From Gemmatimonadaceae bacterium (GTDB lineage: Bacteria; Gemmatimonadota; Gemmatimonadetes; Gemmatimonadales; Gemmatimonadaceae): a stretch of DNA of 16,683 nucleotides. Made by a program: the position numbers and the translations under genes. The notes under the pieces were generated by a model. It had not been told where the DNA came from. It saw only the letters and a list, made by a program, of their open reading frames with translations, and did no database searches. Shown here piece by piece: positions 14,094 through 16,683 of this stretch. Positions within the stretch are counted from its first letter, which is position 1; the number at the start of each line of letters is the position of its first letter. The stretch is taken from positions 1-16,683 of the forward strand of contig JADGQU010000019.1 in assembly GCA_017881545.1 (NCBI GenBank), in the 5' to 3' direction.

Positions 14094-14843
14094 ATGTCGA
14101 TCTCTCTCACCGCGCGCAACGTCTCCCACCACTTCGGCAACGTCGTCGCCCTCGACGACGTGAGCATCGATGTTCCCGCGGGGCGCGCGACGGCGCTGGT
14201 CGGGGAGAGCGGCTCCGGAAAGACGACGCTCCTTCGCTGTTTCAACCGGCTGGTGCAACCAGAACGTGGTCAGGTGATGGTCGGCGACAACGATGTTCGA
14301 ACTCAGTCGCCGGTGTTCCTGCGGCGCGGAATCGGATACGTGCAGCAGCACGGTGGACTGCTGCCACACTGGCGAGTGCTCCGCAACGTCGAGCTCGTAC
14401 CGACGCTTCAGCACATGCCCGATTCTGCCGACGCAGCTCGGCGCGCGCTCGAGCTGGTTGGGCTTCCCGCGGCGCAATTCGGCTCGCGATTTCCACACGA
14501 GCTGTCGGGTGGTCAGCGGCAGCGCGTGGCGCTGGCACGGAGCATCGCCGCGCGACCGGGCGTGATTCTGCTCGACGAGCCGTTCGGAGCACTCGACGCG
14601 ATCTCTCGCGCGGAGCTCCAGGAGAGCTTCGACAATCTGCGCCACGACCTTTCCGTCACGACGCTGTTGGTGACCCACGATCTGGCAGAGGCGGGGCGGC
14701 TGTCGGAAGAAGTGGTCGTGATGAGGAAGGGGAAGATCGAACAGCGCGGCAGCATGCGCGACCTTGTTCGCGCACCGGCAACGGATTATGTCGCGCTCCT
14801 GATCGAGCGCGCACGGGCGGGACTCGAGGCTCTCCGCGCATGA
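14094..14843 (+). CDS. OpuCA/ProV-type ABC transporter ATP-binding protein, without CBS domains
   Basis: A 249-residue ATPase of the quaternary-amine (glycine betaine/carnitine/choline/ergothioneine) importer group. Walker A is GESGSGKT (37-44), the Q-loop region is GYVQQHGGLLPHW (81-93), the signature LSGGQRQRVALARS (137-150), Walker B with Glu162 in ILLDEPFGALD, and switch His195 (VTHDLAEA). The 'GYV-x-Q...G-L-x-P-H' stretch is characteristic of the OpuCA/ProV lineage. The protein ends soon after the ATPase core, so the C-terminal CBS pair that senses ionic strength in OpuA/OpuCA is absent. I chose ATG 14094 over TTG 14064, because the latter lies in the loop of the inverted repeat and adds non-conserved residues. 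TAAGG ends only two bases before the ATG, an unusually tight spacing. Its stop overlaps the next start (ATGA), indicating an operon and coupled translation. Confidence 0.92.
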   Translation: MSISLTARNVSHHFGNVVALDDVSIDVPAGRATALVGESGSGKTTLLRCFNRLVQPERGQVMVGDNDVRTQSPVFLRRGIGYVQQHGGLLPHWRVLRNVELVPTLQHMPDSADAARRALELVGLPAAQFGSRFPHELSGGQRQRVALARSIAARPGVILLDEPFGALDAISRAELQESFDNLRHDLSVTTLLVTHDLAEAGRLSEEVVVMRKGKIEQRGSMRDLVRAPATDYVALLIERARAGLEALRA

Positions 14844-16459
14844 GATTGAAAATCGCAACGATCGTCGGTCTCGCCGCGGCCACTACGGTGCTTGGCGCGC
14901 AGCAGCAGAGTCGCCCGATCGTCGTCGCGTCCAAGCCCTTCGGCGAATCGTATCTGCTGGCGGAAATGTTCTCGCAACTGCTCGAGTCCCGTGGATTCCG
15001 CGTGGACCGAAAACCCGGACTTGGCGCAACCGAGATCGCGTTCGGCGCTCTCCGCACCAACGCGATCGATGTCTACCCCGAATACACCGGGACAGGACTG
15101 GTCGCGATTCTGCACGACACTTTGTCCGACTCGGTCGCCGCCGATCCGCGGGCAGTGTTTGCGCACGTCGCGCGCCGGTTTGCGGAACTCTACCACGTGC
15201 GCTGGCTGCCGTCTCTTGGGTTTCAGAACACGTATGCGATCGCTGTGACGCGGTCGACCGCGAGCCGCTACCATCTTCGGACTCTGAGCGACCTCGCGCG
15301 CGAGAGTCCGCATCTCACCGCCGGATTCACAGCTGATTTCATCGGACGAAGCGATGGGTTGGTAGGGCTGGCTCGGGTCTATGGGTTGAAACCTCGCGCT
15401 GTCAGGCCGCTCGCGCCGGCGGTGAAATACCAGGCACTCGCGTCGGGTGCGGTGGATGTCATCGACGGATATTCGACGGATGGACTGCTTGCCCGCTACG
15501 ATTTGGTCACCTTGATCGACGACAAGCACTTCTTTCCTCCGTATGAAGCAGCTGCGCTCGTCTCAGGCCGCCTCGACAGCCAGGTGCCCGGCGCGATCGC
15601 GGCGCTCGAACTGTTGAGCGGGCGTCTGGATGAGGCGACGATGCGCCAGCTCAATCGCCGGGTGGAAGTGGATGGTGAAGATGTTGCCCGAGTGGCGGGT
15701 CGTGAGCTGACCGCGCTCGGACTCACGGGCGTCGCGCGCGAAGCGCAAGCGGCACCATCGGCCCAGCAGTCGAATTTCTTGAAGTATTTATGGGATCGCC
15801 GGGCAACCATAGCCGCGCTCACGGTGCAGCATCTCGAGCTCGTCGCACTCGCTCTTCTCGCGGCGGTGATCGTTGCGGTTCCACTCGGGCTCGGGCTCGA
15901 GCGCACGCGGCGAATCGCGGAGCCGACCATCGGTGCGCTCGGAGTGCTACAGACGATTCCAAGCATCGCCTTGCTCGCGTTCATGATTCCACTTCTGGGT
16001 GTCGGCGTAGCGCCGGCACTAGTGGCGCTCTGGCTGTACGCGCTCTATCCGATTGCGCGCGGGACTTATACGGGAGTTCGCGACGCTGATCCGGATGCCG
16101 TCGCTGCCGCCGAAGCGCTCGGCACAACTCCAACGCAGCGCTTGCTGTGGGTGCGGCTTCCACTCGCGGCACCGGTGATCATGGCGGGAATACGCACTGC
16201 GGCGGTGATCACCGTGGGAGCAGCGACACTCGCTGCGTTCATCGGAGCTGGCGGCCTGGGCGAGCCAATCGTAGCGGGCCTGGCTCTCGCGGACACGCGG
16301 ATGATTCTATCCGGAGCGCTTCCAGCGGCAGCGCTCGCCCTCGCTGTGGATGGCGTCCTTGCAATCGTGGAGCGACTGGTAGCTCCGGCCCACAGGCGGA
16401 AACAATTCTGGCGACGTCGAACCAGAGGTTCGAATTCGACAGCTGCCCGGGTGGCCTAG
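14840..16459 (+). CDS. Fused substrate-binding protein / permease of an OpuC-type ABC importer
   Basis: A 539-residue fusion. Residues 1-20 (MRLKIATIVGLAAATTVLGA) are a signal peptide or anchor. Residues about 25-295 form an OpuAC/OsmF-type binding domain: GESYLLAEMFSQLLESRGF (35-53), LGATEIAFGALRTNAIDVYP (61-80), EYTGTGL (81-87), GFQNTYAIAV (127-136), IDGYSTDGLLARYDLVTLID (208-227) and FFPPYEAAALV (231-241). Residues about 325-515 are a BPD_transp_1 permease with about five membrane segments and the EAA loop AAAEALGTTPTQRLLWVRLP (422-441) that docks on the ATPase. With the preceding ATPase it could form a complete homodimeric importer. Well-known fusions of this group (OpuABC, EgtUBC) have the permease first; here the binding domain comes first. 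The substrate, betaine-type osmolyte or ergothioneine, cannot be decided. ATG 14840 overlaps the upstream stop. The tail is Arg-rich. Confidence 0.92.
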   Translation: MRLKIATIVGLAAATTVLGAQQQSRPIVVASKPFGESYLLAEMFSQLLESRGFRVDRKPGLGATEIAFGALRTNAIDVYPEYTGTGLVAILHDTLSDSVAADPRAVFAHVARRFAELYHVRWLPSLGFQNTYAIAVTRSTASRYHLRTLSDLARESPHLTAGFTADFIGRSDGLVGLARVYGLKPRAVRPLAPAVKYQALASGAVDVIDGYSTDGLLARYDLVTLIDDKHFFPPYEAAALVSGRLDSQVPGAIAALELLSGRLDEATMRQLNRRVEVDGEDVARVAGRELTALGLTGVAREAQAAPSAQQSNFLKYLWDRRATIAALTVQHLELVALALLAAVIVAVPLGLGLERTRRIAEPTIGALGVLQTIPSIALLAFMIPLLGVGVAPALVALWLYALYPIARGTYTGVRDADPDAVAAAEALGTTPTQRLLWVRLPLAAPVIMAGIRTAAVITVGAATLAAFIGAGGLGEPIVAGLALADTRMILSGALPAAALALAVDGVLAIVERLVAPAHRRKQFWRRRTRGSNSTAARVA

Positions 16460-16683
16460 CTCTGCGTCAACAACGCGCGGCAGGCAGCGGTGGCTGAATC
16501 GAGGAACTCACGGACCTGCCGCTCCTGGGAGGATGCAGCCCCAAATCGGGAACCGGGAAGAACAGCTCCGACCCATGCGCCGGTGTGCCAGATGCCGTTT
16601 CCCCACAATGGGCGGGACTTGGCACGAGATGCAGCGGGTTGTGGAATCATGTTGAGATAGAAATACGGCTCGTCGTAGTATTG
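16456..16683 (-). CDS. C-terminal end of a DUF5996 family protein (5' end outside window)
   Basis: The minus-strand frame is open from the window edge to the TAG complementary to 16456-16458, giving 75 residues of a C-terminus. It starts QYYDEPYFYLNMIP, continues with WHTGAWVGAVLPGSRF and ends with a helix EFLDSATAACRALL. The 'EPYFY...P' followed by 'WHT-x-x-W-x-GAVLP' and a terminal helix match the end of DUF5996 as I remember it; that family has no known function. Its stop shares CTA with the TAG stop of the convergent importer gene, an overlap of four bases (CTAG), so no intergenic terminator is possible there. The missing N-terminal part would confirm the assignment. Confidence 0.72.
   Translation of the reverse strand, partial: QYYDEPYFYLNMIPQPAASRAKSRPLWGNGIWHTGAWVGAVLPGSRFGAASSQERQVREFLDSATAACRALLTQS

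Noticed and set aside
13955..14245. N-terminal extension of the aldo/keto reductase frame by 97 codons
   Set aside because: The extension runs through the divergent promoter and into the ABC gene, shows no family sequence, and the ATG at 13954 has a good Shine-Dalgarno.
13992..14858. Minus-strand open frame of 288 codons opposite the ABC ATPase, plus another opposite the binding domain (14786-15529)
   Set aside because: Both are antisense to genes with complete motifs, rich in Arg/Ala/Ser as expected of GC-rich shadow frames, and lack recognisable domains or ribosome binding sites.
1..16683. Search for CRISPR repeats, tRNA or rRNA genes, insertion-sequence ends, integrases, toxin-antitoxin pairs and defence genes
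   Set aside because: No regularly spaced repeats, cloverleaf-like sequences, transposase or nuclease motifs were found; the window reads as ordinary chromosomal gene content.

Overview
The window is about 16.7 kb of GC-rich, densely coding chromosomal DNA from a Gram-negative bacterium. The Gram-negative envelope is supported by an OmpA-like lipoprotein, a DUF5916 outer-membrane barrel protein and a heptosyltransferase-family enzyme. The gene mix, with many TTG/GTG starts, an anti-sigma-like C-terminus, DUF5916, DUF5996 and a plant-type FabI, fits Gemmatimonadota or a neighbouring soil phylum. That assignment is inference from gene content, since no rRNA or marker gene is present. I see no tRNA, rRNA, CRISPR array, insertion sequence, phage gene or attachment site, and no gene-free stretch longer than about 140 bases.

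Layout, left to right. (a) 2-580: C-terminal part of a plus-strand gene, convergent with fabI (589-1494, minus), with a terminator hairpin over both stop codons. (b) 1595-4059: a plus-strand run of PAP2 phosphatase, 2'-5' RNA ligase-like protein and GT9 glycosyltransferase. The phosphatase is divergent from fabI, and an 18-bp palindrome lies between them. (c) 4100-6994: an uncharacterised secreted His/Met-rich protein, the ribosome-associated ABC-F protein EttA and a small two-helix membrane protein, closed by a bidirectional terminator. (d) 7061-8942, minus: OmpA-like lipoprotein and a serine beta-lactamase-family protein. (e) 9028-11364, plus: a DUF5916 outer-membrane protein divergent from the beta-lactamase homologue. 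(f) 11385-12884, plus: a 34-codon leader ORF with a consensus ribosome binding site, then an RhlE-type DEAD-box helicase with no ATG, GTG or TTG at its proper N-terminus. (g) 12950-13954, minus: an aldo/keto reductase. (h) 14094-16459, plus: a two-gene OpuC/ProU-type ABC importer, an ATPase and a fused binding-protein/permease, preceded by a perfect 12-bp inverted repeat. (i) 16456-16683, minus: the C-terminus of a DUF5996 protein whose stop overlaps the importer's stop.

Most genes are housekeeping or envelope functions with no shared pathway. The only clear functional unit is the importer pair, in which the ATPase and the fused binding-protein/permease together could form a complete transporter for a quaternary amine or similar solute. 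The most distinctive signals are the leader ORF and non-canonical start of the helicase, the two dyad-symmetric sites beside divergent promoters, the His/Met-rich secreted protein with no recognised family, the plant/chlamydia-type enoyl reductase, and the binding-protein-first order of the importer fusion. I do not see convincing evidence of a novel multi-gene defence or mobile system.
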